This document shows, piece after piece, positions 1 through 11,100 of a stretch of DNA of 64,000 bases. The stretch covers positions 20,190,777 through 20,254,776 of the forward strand of contig JANJXV010000020.1 of NCBI GenBank assembly GCA_024803745.1, in the 5' to 3' direction. The translations under genes and the position numbers were made by a program. The DNA comes from Megascapheus bottae. Taxonomy: Eukaryota; Chordata; Mammalia; Rodentia; Geomyidae. Every line of letters starts with the position of its first letter. The first letter of the stretch is position 1. The notes under the pieces were generated by a model. That model saw only the letters and a list, made by a program, of their open reading frames with translations, did not search any database and was not told the origin of the DNA.

Positions 1-634
1 TAGCATTAGCTACTTTCTCATAAGAAAGTTTGCACCCAGAAAAGTTTTCACTGCTTCCAATTTGTCTCACAGTCCTTTCTAATTTCCGCTGGTATAAATC
101 AATTTAGATTTATTAGCTTAGTACAAAGGAACTTCAGTAAGTTTTAATAATAATTATCATTTTCCCTGATTAAAGTTAGATTGTTCAGGCCAGATGGAGT
201 ACTTTTCCTGTCAGCTAGAATGAGCTTGCATTATGTGGCTATAATTTGTTTAGATCTAAATAAACAGATGGCAGAGTGACAAGACATTATACACTGGTGA
301 TGTCAGCATTAGGGGCACACACATTGACTTCTTTAAGTGTTGTCATAACAGTCCTTATACTTCTGGAACAATAATCAGGGTTGCGCCTGAGCACTCTGTT
401 TCCAGAGGTCAATCATCAGGATGGCATGTGTGTCTCAGAGAAAAATGTCCATGGAGTTTACATTTTAATCTTCAAAGCAATTGTTTTGGTAGCTTCTCTC
501 AATGAGTTTTACAGGAGAAGGATCAATATTTCTAAATAAGAGGAATTTAAATGGGAAACTTTTGGTATAATTCTACTTGATAATCTTTATATTATGGCTA
601 AGTATGTTAAACACCTTGAGTTCACAATTGAAGC

Positions 635-858
635 TGAGAACCCATGGCTCAAGCCTGTAACCTTAGTAACTCAGGTGGCCCAGATTTGAAGATCATGGTT
701 TGAAGCCAGACCAGGAAGAAAAGTTTAGAGGTGTCTTACTTACACCTAATCATCTGGAAACCAGAAGTGGAGAAGTGATTCAAATAGCAGAGTAACAGCC
801 TTGATTGAGGTAGCCAAGGTAAAGAGTGAAACTTTGAGTGCAAGTCCCAAAACTGGTG
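635..858 (+). mobile_element. B1-like dimeric SINE, degenerate
   Basis: The left half keeps the 7SL-type signature in weak form (catggctcaagcctgtaa, then a gaggct-like region). The right half has the ending with ccaaaactgg that is typical of the right monomer in this window. It is old and has many indels. A CA microsatellite follows shortly after. Confidence 0.6.
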
Positions 859-881
859 CGTGCTCACACATAATCATTAGA

Positions 882-884
<3 letters not shown>

Positions 885-940
<56 letters not shown>
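885..940. repeat. (CA)n microsatellite
   Basis: About 28 uninterrupted CA units downstream of a SINE right half. Likely polymorphic. Confidence 0.97.
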
Positions 941-942
<2 letters not shown>

Positions 943-1115
943 ACTATATGTCAGAAAACTACTAGATGCTTTAGATGCTTAAATAAGAAGTTTGTTATAA
1001 AGAGGATTTAGCCTTTACTAACTTTTCACATATATAAATGTGTATGTATACATATTCTAGAAATTAACCATGTGCATATAGATATTAGGGGAAAATTTTA
1101 GAAAGAAGTTTTCAG

Positions 1116-1318
1116 TTGGGCGTGGTGGCTCACACCTGTAATCCTAGCTACTCAGGAGGCTGAGATCTGAGGATGAAAGTTCAAAGCCAGCCCAGGCCAA
1201 AAGTACCTGAGATCAATTAACCTCTAGAAAGTGGGGCTTGGCTCCAGGGTAGGGTGGTAGCCTTAAGCTGAAGAGCTCAGGGACAACATCCAGGCCAGGT
1301 TCAAGACCCATGACACAC
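1116..1318 (+). mobile_element. B1-like/right-monomer dimeric SINE
   Basis: Starts ggcgtggtggctcacacc, the B1/7SL 5' end with the internal polymerase III box region, and continues through ggaggctgagatctgagg. The right half contains ttaagctgaagagctcaggg and ends near caagacccatgac. It is in sense orientation and its A-rich tail has expanded into the GAAA tract that follows. Confidence 0.85.
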
Positions 1319-1320
1319 AA

Positions 1321-1323
1321 AAG

Positions 1324-1409
<86 letters not shown>

Positions 1410-1481
1410 AAAGAAAAGAAAAGAAGGAAGGAAGGAAGGAAGGAAGGAAGAAAGAAAGAAAGAAAGAAAGAAGAAAGAAAG
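1321..1481. repeat. (GAAA)n/(GGAA)n purine tract
   Basis: An all-purine stretch of GAAA units with an internal GGAA block, which grew from the tail of the preceding SINE. Open reading frames over it are low-complexity artefacts. Confidence 0.95.
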
Positions 1482-1790
1482 TATTTTCCAAAAGGTGATT
1501 TGACATGATTTCTCCTGTCTGATGCATTTATTGTTGATTCCTACTAGAATTTCTTAATTGGACAGCTATGTTTGTTGAAGCCAATATTTCTAATATATAA
1601 TACTGGTACTATAGAAGTTAAAGGCTGATATTTGAAAATTCAGATAATATCAATGTAAATGTTGCACATGTATTTTTCAGTACAGAAATTAAGCTTCAAA
1701 AACTATTTTCAAATGTTTGATTCTACTACTTTTTGTAATATGATGGCACGTGTTTGCAAAACTATAATATTGTTCTCAAAGATTTCAACA

Positions 1791-2297
1791 TTTTTTTTTA
1801 TTCCCATGCATTGATACCCTTTCACATGTCTTGGTCCCCATTTCTCTCCCCCCACCCCATCCCTTATCTTGTTTTCCCCCGTTCCCTATCCAATTTCAAA
1901 TAACCAAATACAAATATATCCAATATATCAGGTAACAAAGTGAGATAGTGTAACAATATGAGATAACCAAGGGACAGCAAAAGAGATGAGAGATAACATA
2001 GAACCTTAAGGACAACAATCATTCATTATATGGCTTATGTTTCCATATCCTAGAGATCCTTTCATTTAGCGTCCTACTATATGGCCTTTTGTATCAAGGT
2101 TTTGCTCTATTGCAAATCTCTGCTAGGAGAGCCCAAGGTTTCTACTGATTATGACAAATGAGGGAGTTCCTTTGAGTCTGGCTTACTTCACTTAATATGA
2201 TCTTTTCTAAGTCTTTCCATTTCCTAACAAATGGGGTGATGTCATTCTTTCTGACAGCAGCATAGAATTCTATTGTGTACAAATACCACATCTTGTT
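1791..2297 (-). mobile_element. LINE-1 3' end, 5'-truncated, antisense
   Basis: Begins on the + strand with a T run (the poly-A tail). It matches the same 3'UTR and ORF2 C-terminal segment seen at 33.05 and 42.88 kb, for example ccctttcacatgtcttggtc and caaataccacatcttgtt. It ends abruptly at 2297, where the palindrome starts. I found no clear target-site duplication. Confidence 0.85.
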
Positions 2298-2438
2298 ACT
2301 GATACCAATAGAAATTTAAACTTAAGGGAAGCATTTCAAAAATGTTGAAATCTTGTAAAGCCGACACTCTGAAAACTACAAGATTACAACATTTTTGAAA
2401 TGCTTCCCTTAAGTTTAACTTTCTATGGGTATCAGTAA
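2296..2438. repeat. 60-bp-arm near-perfect palindrome (hairpin or MITE-like)
   Basis: Arms 2298-2357 and 2377-2436 are reverse complements at 57 of 60 positions, with two more T-A pairs outside, around a 19-nt spacer (2358-2376). The left arm starts actgatacc and the right ends ggtatcagt. This could be a non-autonomous DNA transposon with terminal inverted repeats or a foldback duplication. I do not recognise the family. Confidence 0.9.
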
Positions 2439-2791
2439 GCTATGGACTTGGGAAAACATATTAAGTAAAACAGATCAATAAAATAAACATCAATATTGAA
2501 TAGTCATAGTAGAACTTCACATAACTTTCTGAATTTCTCACAGAATTCACAATTTCAGCTATTCCCCTCTCACAGAGGATTTCACATAAGAACACCACAC
2601 TTCACTTACACATTTTTGGGGTACTTAAATAGGTATTTTATGGTCTATGTCTTAGCCCTAGAATTATATGAAAACCTCATAAAGGAGCAGGAGTTGTTTT
2701 TTAAAAAAATTTTAAAAGAAGTTTCACTTCCTCCATGAATAAAACAGTACAGTGTGTGTGATTTTTCTCTTTTCTTTTTCCTCTTCGACAG

Positions 2792-2857
2792 GTGGACGCT
2801 GCCATAAGTCTTGCACTGGCCGGTGCTGGGGACCCACTGAGAATCATTGCCAGTCAT
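2792..2857 (+). CDS. ERBB4: ERBB4 exon 5 (start of cysteine-rich domain II)
   Basis: This 66-bp exon follows a pyrimidine-rich tract ending in cgacag and is followed by the strong donor gtaagt. It begins in phase 1 (two bases complete a codon begun in exon 4) and ends in phase 1. It reads [21 protein letters not shown], shown here with its last codon completed by exon 6, and contributes four cysteines to the first furin-like region that follows L domain I. The final residue is S where I recall T in human ERBB4. The acceptor lies about 355 bp downstream of a 60-bp-arm palindrome. Confidence 0.96.
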
Positions 2858-3542
2858 GTAAGTATTCCAGTGAAAAAGCATTGCCTTGAAATGCCTAAAG
2901 GATTTCAATAATTGATTCTTCTCACAACTCTCCTCACTGCAACATGAAAATGAGCTTTTACCATTTTTGTGATGAATTTGTCTTTTCCAAGAATGCTACC
3001 TAATTCCATTGCTATTGAATGACACATAAGGTATAATTGCTTCTTATATTTCGTTGTGGTGTCTAGCGTAATAATCCTCATAGCTCAGCTGCAATGACAT
3101 CTATAGATTCACTGTCTGTCCATCAGCAGCAATAGGGAATTTAAATATACAGAAGTTAATAATAATTCAAATTGGGGTCATGTGGATGTCTCAGTACCTT
3201 CCTTAATATGTATAGTTACTGATTTAGAAAGCAGAAAGCTAGGAAAGAAAGTTGTCCTGGATGCACTATATTGCAGGCACTGTTCTAGGTACAGATATAA
3301 ACTATGTAAAATAAGAGTAAATATTCACTATCAATAAAATTAATTTGTTCTTAGAGAATATTTCTTGCATTACATATTAGATAATCTAAATGTGTGGCTA
3401 ACATTAAGTGCAAGATACTTAGTGGCAAGGCATAATTATTATAAAAATAAGTATCAAATACTTTCAGTACTCTTTAGATCATGATATGTTAACTTTCACC
3501 AATATAAAAAGTCTCTTTTGAAATTGAAAGCAAGCTGAGAAT

Positions 3543-3668
3543 CTTGGCAAATGACCATAATCTCAGCATTAGGGATGGTGAGTCAAGAAAATTGAAAGTT
3601 GGAAGCCTTCCTAGGCTATAGCAAGTCCCTTGTCCCCAAACAAGGAAACCAACACATGAACAGACAAA
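3543..3668 (+). mobile_element. Possible B1-like monomer, degenerate
   Basis: A weak match to the B1 pattern (cataatctcagcattaggg, then a second-half-like region and an A-rich tail at 3666-3672). Old and uncertain. Confidence 0.35.
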
Positions 3669-5940
3669 AAAAATCCCACAAAACAAGAAGAGGAAATTCC
3701 TTGTACAAATGCAAACATTTCTTCTTTGCTACAATGACAATGACTGAATATTATATGAAAATTTTTATGGTGGTGATTTTATTAACACAGAGGAAAGTTA
3801 AATTGTTAAAGATGTTAACATATTAAATTAGCCTGTTAGATATTTGTGGAAATTGTTAGTATGCTAGATAAAGTTTTAAAGGCTTTATTTTGATTCTGTT
3901 CATATTGGTTTCTAGATTCTGTTTCAAAAAGAAACACTAAAGCACTACAATTGAATTCCATGAAAGGAATAAAATACAGAAAAAAAGCAATATTCTCAAT
4001 GGCAAATTCACTCTTAAATTTATTTTTAAGAATTCATCAGCATTATTGTATTTTAAGAAGTATAAAATACAATACATTCTAAGTGTAATCTATGCATATC
4101 AAAGAAACAAGCACACCCTGCCCACAATGATTTACATATTGTGACCAATCGTTAACAGGAAAAAGGTATAAAGAAAGAAGTTTTGCTTTGCTTTGCAGCT
4201 TTGAAGGTTTCAGTGTATGAGTGTTCATTCCTTTTTGGCACTGCATCATAGCTTACAGGCACACAGTGAAGTAGCTCATCATAGCAATGCAGTTGGATGA
4301 TTAGCAAAGAAGAAGACAGTATTTCCACAATCCTCTGGGAGGTCCTGAAGTCAACAGGTATTCACACAAGTTGCAACAAAAGATTTTAACATATACACGT
4401 CTGGGAATCTTACAGAACCAAATTACAGCATCTGTAAACATGAATTTTTTAATCCAATAATATATATATAAATCATCTGTACTATTAGACCTTAAAAAGA
4501 CATTTGTAAAGGTATGGACATGTGTTGCAATCAATAAAGACAATAACATGAAGATCTGCCTCATGGTAGTCGTTTAAAATTACCTCTGTCAAGAAGAATA
4601 TATACATATGCCTGTCTCTGCCTTCTGAGGACAAAGTAGGGTCTAATAAAATCTTTTAGGTGTTTGTCAAAGGCTGAAATGAAAATCAGTATCACATTGT
4701 AGACTGAGATTAACTTATTTTAGTAGAATCAATGTTTTATGGCAGGAATGTTTTGACAAGAGTTTCAAGGATTCTAAAGTAAGATTAGATTGCTGTGGGA
4801 AATCCATTCATTAAAATACCTTCAGACAATGTGTTAATAGGAAAGAAGTTTAAACTAAGAGGCACACAGTGTGGGGATGACATCCTTGTCATGTCAAATA
4901 AGTTGATCTCTAAAATACTGAAGAACCATCCAGCATGATGTGATGAGGGGACATCTAGACTTGGAAATCATGAACATAGAGCGAGCCAGTCACTTCTTAG
5001 CAACTTAAACATGTGCTGTTATCTAGTGACTTACCTATATACCTTGTTTATTTCCTTATTCACTATAAAATGAATTGACAGAATTTCCCGGATTTTGTTT
5101 CCTGTCAGGAACTCTGATAAACCTATGGGAATGAATAGTTCAGAAAACAGAAGCTTTTAAATAACTTTTAGTTTACATCAACACATCTGGTCATTGTGTC
5201 AAAAACTTAGAAAAGCCATCATTTCTAAATCACATCTTATTTAGATAGTAGATAACTTTTAGGATAATTGTCAGGCTGAAAATAGCTGTCTTAAAACTTC
5301 CTATGCTGAGATGGACTGTTTCCATGGCTTTGTTTTATGGGTTACTATACATAGCCACAAAGCAGGGTTTTTCAAGCAGTGATTTTGCCCCTCTAGACCA
5401 GTTCATACTGTCTGCACGTTTTTGACTTATAGCAAAGAGAGATGGGAAAATAATCCCTAATATTCTTATCAAAAGGACCAAAGTTGCTGCTAATACTCTA
5501 TAATAATCCATAGGAAGGATTATTCTACTTCTGCCCAAAGAATTTACTCCACAGATAATACAGATGGCTTTAAGTGTGGGAATTCTTATCATAGAAATAA
5601 ATACTTGATCTGGCCTGGATCAATAGAAATTTTACTCTTAGATTAAGGAACTAGAAATGCTGGTGATGCTGCAGAGATATTAGATATCAGAGATATTAGA
5701 TGGATCCATTTCTGGGCACTGTATGATAATGAGAAGCAGAGATAACCTATCACTCTCACCAAAGACACTTTGAAAGTGAAGCAGTCATGTGGAGAATTGG
5801 GAAGTATAGGTCATAGTCTTTGATAGTTTATAATCTCCTGAATCTCTGGCCTTCCTGGAATCCAAGTGTACTCCTGTCATTAGTTTCCACCCCCCCAAAA
5901 ATATGCACACATTTTTAGCACAGTTAAATAGCACATATTT

Positions 5941-6018
5941 GAGGGTGAGGCTTAAATGGTAATGTCCTTGCCTAACAAATGGATGGTCTTGAATTCAAAC
6001 CCCAGTACCACAAAAATA
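5941..6018 (+). mobile_element. ID-like SINE monomer, old
   Basis: Shows the tRNA-Ala-like ID layout: gaggcttaaatggtaatg (A-box region) and gaattcaaaccccagtacca (B-box region). It ends next to a perfect 16-bp hairpin. Confidence 0.55.
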
Positions 6019-6049
6019 TGTCAATGGAATCTGATTCCATTGACATATT
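6015..6049. repeat. Perfect 16-bp inverted repeat with 3-nt loop
   Basis: Arms 6015-6030 and 6034-6049 are perfect reverse complements separated by ctg. The hairpin joins the end of an ID-like SINE to a headless B1-like fragment (about 6050-6130). Confidence 0.93.
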
Positions 6050-6130
6050 ATCTAGTTACTCACCTGGTAGAGATCTTTAGATATTGGTTTGAAGCCATCC
6101 TGGAAAGGAAAATCCATGAGACTTTTTTTA
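6050..6130 (+). mobile_element. Headless B1-like SINE fragment
   Basis: The stretch tctagttactcacctgg then ggtttgaagccatcctgg matches the B1-like left monomer from its middle onward. The 5' head is missing and replaced by the hairpin. Confidence 0.5.
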
Positions 6131-6221
6131 ATTAAAGAATTTAGTAACATGATTTTTACATCATGTTTCAAATGATGTGTTTGAAGAAGGGAATCTCTAT
6201 ATACAATCACTGGCATTTAGA

Positions 6222-6415
6222 TTTTTTTTTTTGCCAGTCCTGGGGCTTGAAATCAGGTCCTGGGCACTGTCTCTGAGCTTTTTGAAGACTAGTTTTCTAC
6301 GATTTGAGCCACAGCACTTCCAGCTTTTTCTGTGTATGTGGTACCAAGGAATCAAACCCAGAGCTTCGTACATTCTAGGCAAGCACACTATGGCTAAGCC
6401 ACACTCCCAGCCCAT
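6222..6415 (-). mobile_element. ID-like dimeric SINE (IDL-Geo-like), antisense
   Basis: On the + strand it begins with a T run and gccagtcctggggcttg and ends with acactcccagccc. Reverse-complemented, it starts with the ID-like head, followed by the ID B-box region and the right monomer ending in ccaggactggc. It abuts a second copy downstream. Confidence 0.85.
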
Positions 6416-6428
6416 CCGTGAAACTTTT

Positions 6429-6622
6429 TTTTTTTTTTTCCAGTCCTGGGCTTAAGCTCAGGGCCTGAGCATTGTCCTTGTATTTTTCTCAAGGCTCGAG
6501 CTCTACCACTTGAGCTTCAGCACCACTTCCGGCTTTTTTCTAAATATGTGGTACCAAGGAATCGAACCCGGGTCTTCGTGCATGCTAGGCAAGCACTCTA
6601 CCACTAGGCCAAACTCCCGGCC
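6429..6622 (-). mobile_element. ID-like dimeric SINE, antisense, with target-site duplication
   Basis: Same family as the preceding copy and better preserved. It is flanked by a 13-bp direct repeat (ccgtgaaactttt at 6416-6428 and 6623-6635), so it inserted at the 5' border of the older copy. The intact ID B-box region lies on the minus strand (cgggttcgattcctt). Confidence 0.92.
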
Positions 6623-6804
6623 CCGTGAAACTTTTATATCCAATTAACCACTAGAAATCTGAAAGTGAGGAAGTGGATTAAGTATTAAGGTGCCCAACCT
6701 AGAGCAAAAAAGCTATAAGACAGTCTCTAGGCCCTGACTTAAATCCCTACTACAAGTACAGATAAAAGAAAGTAGACAGTAAGTTTTCTTGATATATATA
6801 TATA

Positions 6805-7006
6805 TTTTTTTAATTTTATTTTGCTAGTTCTGGGCTTGAGCTCAGGGCCTGAGCACTGTCCTTGGACTTTCTCAGGGCTAGAGCTCTACCACTTGAGCCT
6901 CAGCACCAATTTTGGCTTTTTCTATGTATGTGGCACCGAGGAATTGAACCCTGGTCTTCGTGCATGCTAGGCAAAGCACTCTACCATTAGGCCAAACTCC
7001 CGACCC
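6805..7006 (-). mobile_element. ID-like dimeric SINE, antisense
   Basis: Third antisense copy within 800 bp. It has the right-monomer start (ctagttctgggcttgagctc on the + strand) and the ID head (ccaaactcccgaccc). A short similarity of flanks (cttgatatatat and cttgatttatat) suggests a target-site duplication. Confidence 0.85.
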
Positions 7007-7138
7007 TTGATTTATATTTTTAAAAAAAGCATGACGTTACTTACTGAAACTTACTAAAAAATCAATTAATTATTACTGTGCATACAACATCTTTAAAATC
7101 TAAATTTCACTCATACCTTTATTTTAAATATACAAGTT

Positions 7139-7362
7139 CACCAGGACACGATTGTCTCATACCTATACACCTAGCTACTTGGGAGGCTGAGACCTGAAGA
7201 TTGCAGTTCTAAGCCATACTGAGCAGAAAAGTGCCTATAAGAAACTTATTTCCAATTAACCATTCAAAAACCAGTAGTAGAATTGTAGCTTAAAGTGGTA
7301 AAGTGCTAGCTTGAGCAAAAGACCTCAGGGACAGAGCATAGGCCCTGAGTATAAGCCCAATG
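7139..7362 (+). mobile_element. B1-like dimeric SINE, diverged
   Basis: Contains the B1 core ctagctacttgggaggctga, the linker ttccaattaaccattc and a right monomer with agtggtaaagtgctagcttg. It is in sense orientation and diverged by roughly a fifth from the better copies (visual estimate). Confidence 0.75.
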
Positions 7363-7789
7363 TACATGCATATATACATATACCTATATACACTATTTAT
7401 AAAACTATACATATTTATGAAATATATATTTATAAACTATATATTATTTCCATTTTACAGTTATTTAAAATGAACTTCTTATAAAGACAAAAATTATGAT
7501 TAGTCTTATTTTATTATAAGGTGAAGAAATGACTAATTAGACTTATTTACAGAAATAATAGCTATGCTTTCACCCTGTGTTTTAAAGCAAGGATATACTA
7601 TTTCCTGTATTCTATCTTGTATAGAACACTGTTGTAGTAGTTGACAGTAGATCTGAAGTCAGTCAGATTGTACAAATCCCAGCAATGTTTCTTCTAAGAG
7701 AAAATGACTCAATCTTTCTAAACCTGTTATCACATATGTAAAATGAAAATAATTATACTTTACCTCAGAAGACTTTATTTCTTTCTTCC

Positions 7790-8010
7790 CCTCCCCCCTC
7801 CCCGAACTGTAGTTTCAACTCAGGACCTTGTGCTTGTTCAGTTTACTAAGTCAGTTTGCTTTCTCCACTGGTGCTCTACCTCCCAATTTATACCAGCAGT
7901 CCTGCTTGTTGTCAGTTATTTGGAAGAAAAGGTCTCATGACTTTTCTGCCTGGACTGACGCTGGTTTCCCACTGCCGTGCTCCAGATCTGTTTCTTAAGT
8001 AACTAGATTT
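7790..8010 (-). mobile_element. Old composite SINE (B4-like: tRNA plus B1), antisense
   Basis: On the + strand an ID/tRNA-like part with caactcaggaccttgtgc is followed by a B1-like part with tctgcctggactgacgctgg. The order matches old B4-type rodent SINEs. Strongly diverged. Confidence 0.5.
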
Positions 8011-8036
8011 ATAAGAATGAGTTGCTGAGACTCAGG

Positions 8037-8142
8037 TGTTTCTGCTGCTGCTTCTACTCTTTTTCCTCCTCTCCCTCTTTCTCCCCTTCCTCCACTCACT
8101 CCTTTGTCCTCCTCCTCCTGACTCTTTTCCTCCTTCTTCTCT
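8037..8142. repeat. Pyrimidine-rich stretch
   Basis: About 100 bases dominated by TCC/TTC/CTC on the + strand. Low-complexity, not a coding region. Confidence 0.85.
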
Positions 8143-11100
8143 TACTACAAATGAATAAAATGCACTACACTAATGCAGTTAACGTTCTTAAGTATTTTGT
8201 TACCTGTAACAACATAACTTATAATTGATTCTTGAATAAAAGCATGTTAGAAAACAATAAATTTTAAATCTGAATGTGGGAGAAAAACTCCTATGGGTCA
8301 TTTTTTCCATGAATTCTATTAGCATTCTGTGTCTGGGGAAGGAATAAGCCAAAGTCCTAGAGCAAAGAGCAGGTTGTTTGACCTTGACCTTTGTCTTGTC
8401 CTTCCTCTGTCCTTTCTTTAAAGAGCTACTTGAAAGACAAAATTATTTGTCTGTATTTAAAACGCACAGCATCCTAAGGCAAAATATACTTTAGAACTAC
8501 TCAAGAAAATACTGTAAAATTTAAAGTTTAGAATAATGGCTGCATTTTTGTCAGAATTAGATCTTGTTATAAGTGATTCAGTGAGGGTCTGATAATCTAG
8601 ATATTTCATAGAGATAACATATATGACCAAAATATCAATGTTTCCTTTAGTTTTTCAATGGCTCTTTGTTAATTGAGTTCTATTTGTATGTGGGAAGTCC
8701 ACTTTAGATAAATTTTTATTTGAACCATGACTTATTAAAAAATATGCTGTGAAAGTTTTCAATAAGATTGTTTTATTGCCTGATTAAATCAATGCATATT
8801 TGGGGAGCTCACATTATTTATAAACTATTTCTTTCCCCATGACAGAAATACATTCTCTTCAGTGAGTATTTCTCAAGAAGTATTCAATTATATATTTCCT
8901 TGTTTATTGGGCACATTTTTTTAGACTTTTTTCTGATACATTAGTTACCTAGCTAAGGAAATTGTATGAGGAATGTATTTCATTCACCTGCTTTCCCACT
9001 GTCGTCCCTATTCAGCAGTGGAGTGGAATTTTCCTGTGCTACTGAGGCAAGAAGTCAAACTCAGGGCAAATGGCTCAGACTCTGAGAGAACAAGTTCATG
9101 GTAATAGATGACTTCAGGGAAATTAAGCAGAATACTTTTGCTGGTTGAAAATATCTCTGAATGGAGATGTGGGGATCACAAAAATGGTGATCTTTGGTCC
9201 GACTACAGGGGGAAGAAGCTTTAAGAGCCAGGAATAAGAAAAATGCTGACTTTCCATCAGAAATTTTATTAACATTTTGAATGTTTGTGGTATAATTCTG
9301 CAATATTTTGCAACTTTTTCACCTACTGCTTTGGGTGTTAGTGTGAAAGTATTCTGAATTATTTAAATGTTTCATTGTGGTTCTAATATATTTAATAACA
9401 TTCAGGTTATATATTATAACCAGTAACTATTTTCAAACTAATAGTTCTCAAGTAGTAGGCATGTTTTATTTCTAAACAAATTCTTTAAAAAAAAGTCTCA
9501 GCCTAGAAATTCTGTAAATATTAATGTGCTTAAATGATATTGGTGGAACCTTACTATGTGCTTACTTGGTGTTTTCCTCTTCTGATTTTCTAAGCAATTT
9601 GAATTTATTCCCCTTAAATCCTTCTGATGCTTGAACATCTTGACCCTATAAGCCTAACATGACAGTTTGTTGCTTCACCACAAAGGGTCAAAATACAACA
9701 TAGACTGGTATTATGGAGAAGTGCATTACATGGGAACCAGTGATTCTGACTTGAAAGTTCTTTTAAGCTCAGTTAAATCGTGGCTGCCTTGCTCCACAGC
9801 ACAGCTTAAGTAAATTGATTCAGTGGATTAATGTAGTCATGTCAGGGGAGACAAACTTATCTTCTATGTGAAGTCTGAAGCTTAGAGAAGTATTATTTAG
9901 CAGGCTCACTGGTAAGAATGACAAGGCTCTTCTATTCATAAGAACTGCGTTTTGAGGTCTGGGCTGTATAGGTTTAGGTGTGAGAGAGACTGAACTGGAA
10001 GAAATAAGTAATAATGATTAAAGGAACAAAGTTATCTCTGTCCCTGCAAGATATACGAAGTAAGCTTATCTCATTTATAATAGATAAATGCTGGTCCTTC
10101 TTAAATCTTAAGAACACTATCGAACCAGCCCTCTCTACTGTATTATCAGAACCCTGTGGTTTCCTTTTAAACATTCCTTTCCTTTGTCCTCCTGGTCCCA
10201 AAGTCATCTCATTTAGTCACCATATTTTGAGTGAGAAGATCCAAAAAGAAATGTACGTGAAAATATTACACTTTAATTTTTATACTAATCCTGACATACA
10301 TTTTGCATTAAACTAGCCATCACTGTCTTTAGTTTCAGATTTTATAACTAAAATATTCTGGGCTGATAAAATGTAAGTTTCTGTATCTTCTAAGCTGTAC
10401 AAAGGACATTTCTTCCCTACAAATGAACTGAGAAGTGGAAGTGCCCCTGATAACAGGTTGAAAGGTATTTGTCCCCTAAGCTGACAGATTTCAGCATAAA
10501 AATACATATTTCAAATATTAGAATGAACACAGATTTTTTTTCTTCTACCTATTTAATTGTCCTGAAATTGATTAAGTTGAAACATTATTTTAACCAAAAG
10601 AAAACTGGTGGATGAATTCACTTTTTCCATATTTACTTACTTGCATTATCCTTTATGGCCAAGTTATTTCAAATTTTTCTTTTAATTAAAAATAGAATAA
10701 TAACAGAATTAACACAAGTAGTATATTTGTTCTGTTGTTAATAATTGTGACATAAGAAAAATGAAATAATCCTTCATATCCTTATAATCCTGTAAATAAT
10801 CCTTTTTATTACTCTATTATTATTTCTTATTTTTTCTGAAGATATCATAGAATATGGTAGAAAATTTTAGGAATTATTTATCAGTCTCTTACTAATTTAT
10901 TTTGAGCATAGAGAAGCCAATTTAACAATGGTAATATATGAAAATTTATGGTTTAATATCAAGGGTGGAAGAGAAACACAACCTATTCAATTTTAAACAA
11001 TAAGCACAACTCCTGACATTTGTTTAAAATATATCTGGAACTCTGTTGAACTAAAACATTAAAACATATTTGATCCTAGAAATTTTAATCAGGGAAAAGT

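Larger units (their letters stand above)
1..2791 (+). other. ERBB4: ERBB4 intron 4, 3' part
   Basis: Non-coding. It holds two B1-like dimeric SINEs (about 635-858 and 1116-1318), a CA microsatellite, a GAAA/GGAA tract, an antisense LINE-1 3' end (1791-2297) and a long palindrome (2296-2438). I see nothing recognisable in 1-630, in 945-1110, or in 1485-1790. Confidence 0.85.
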
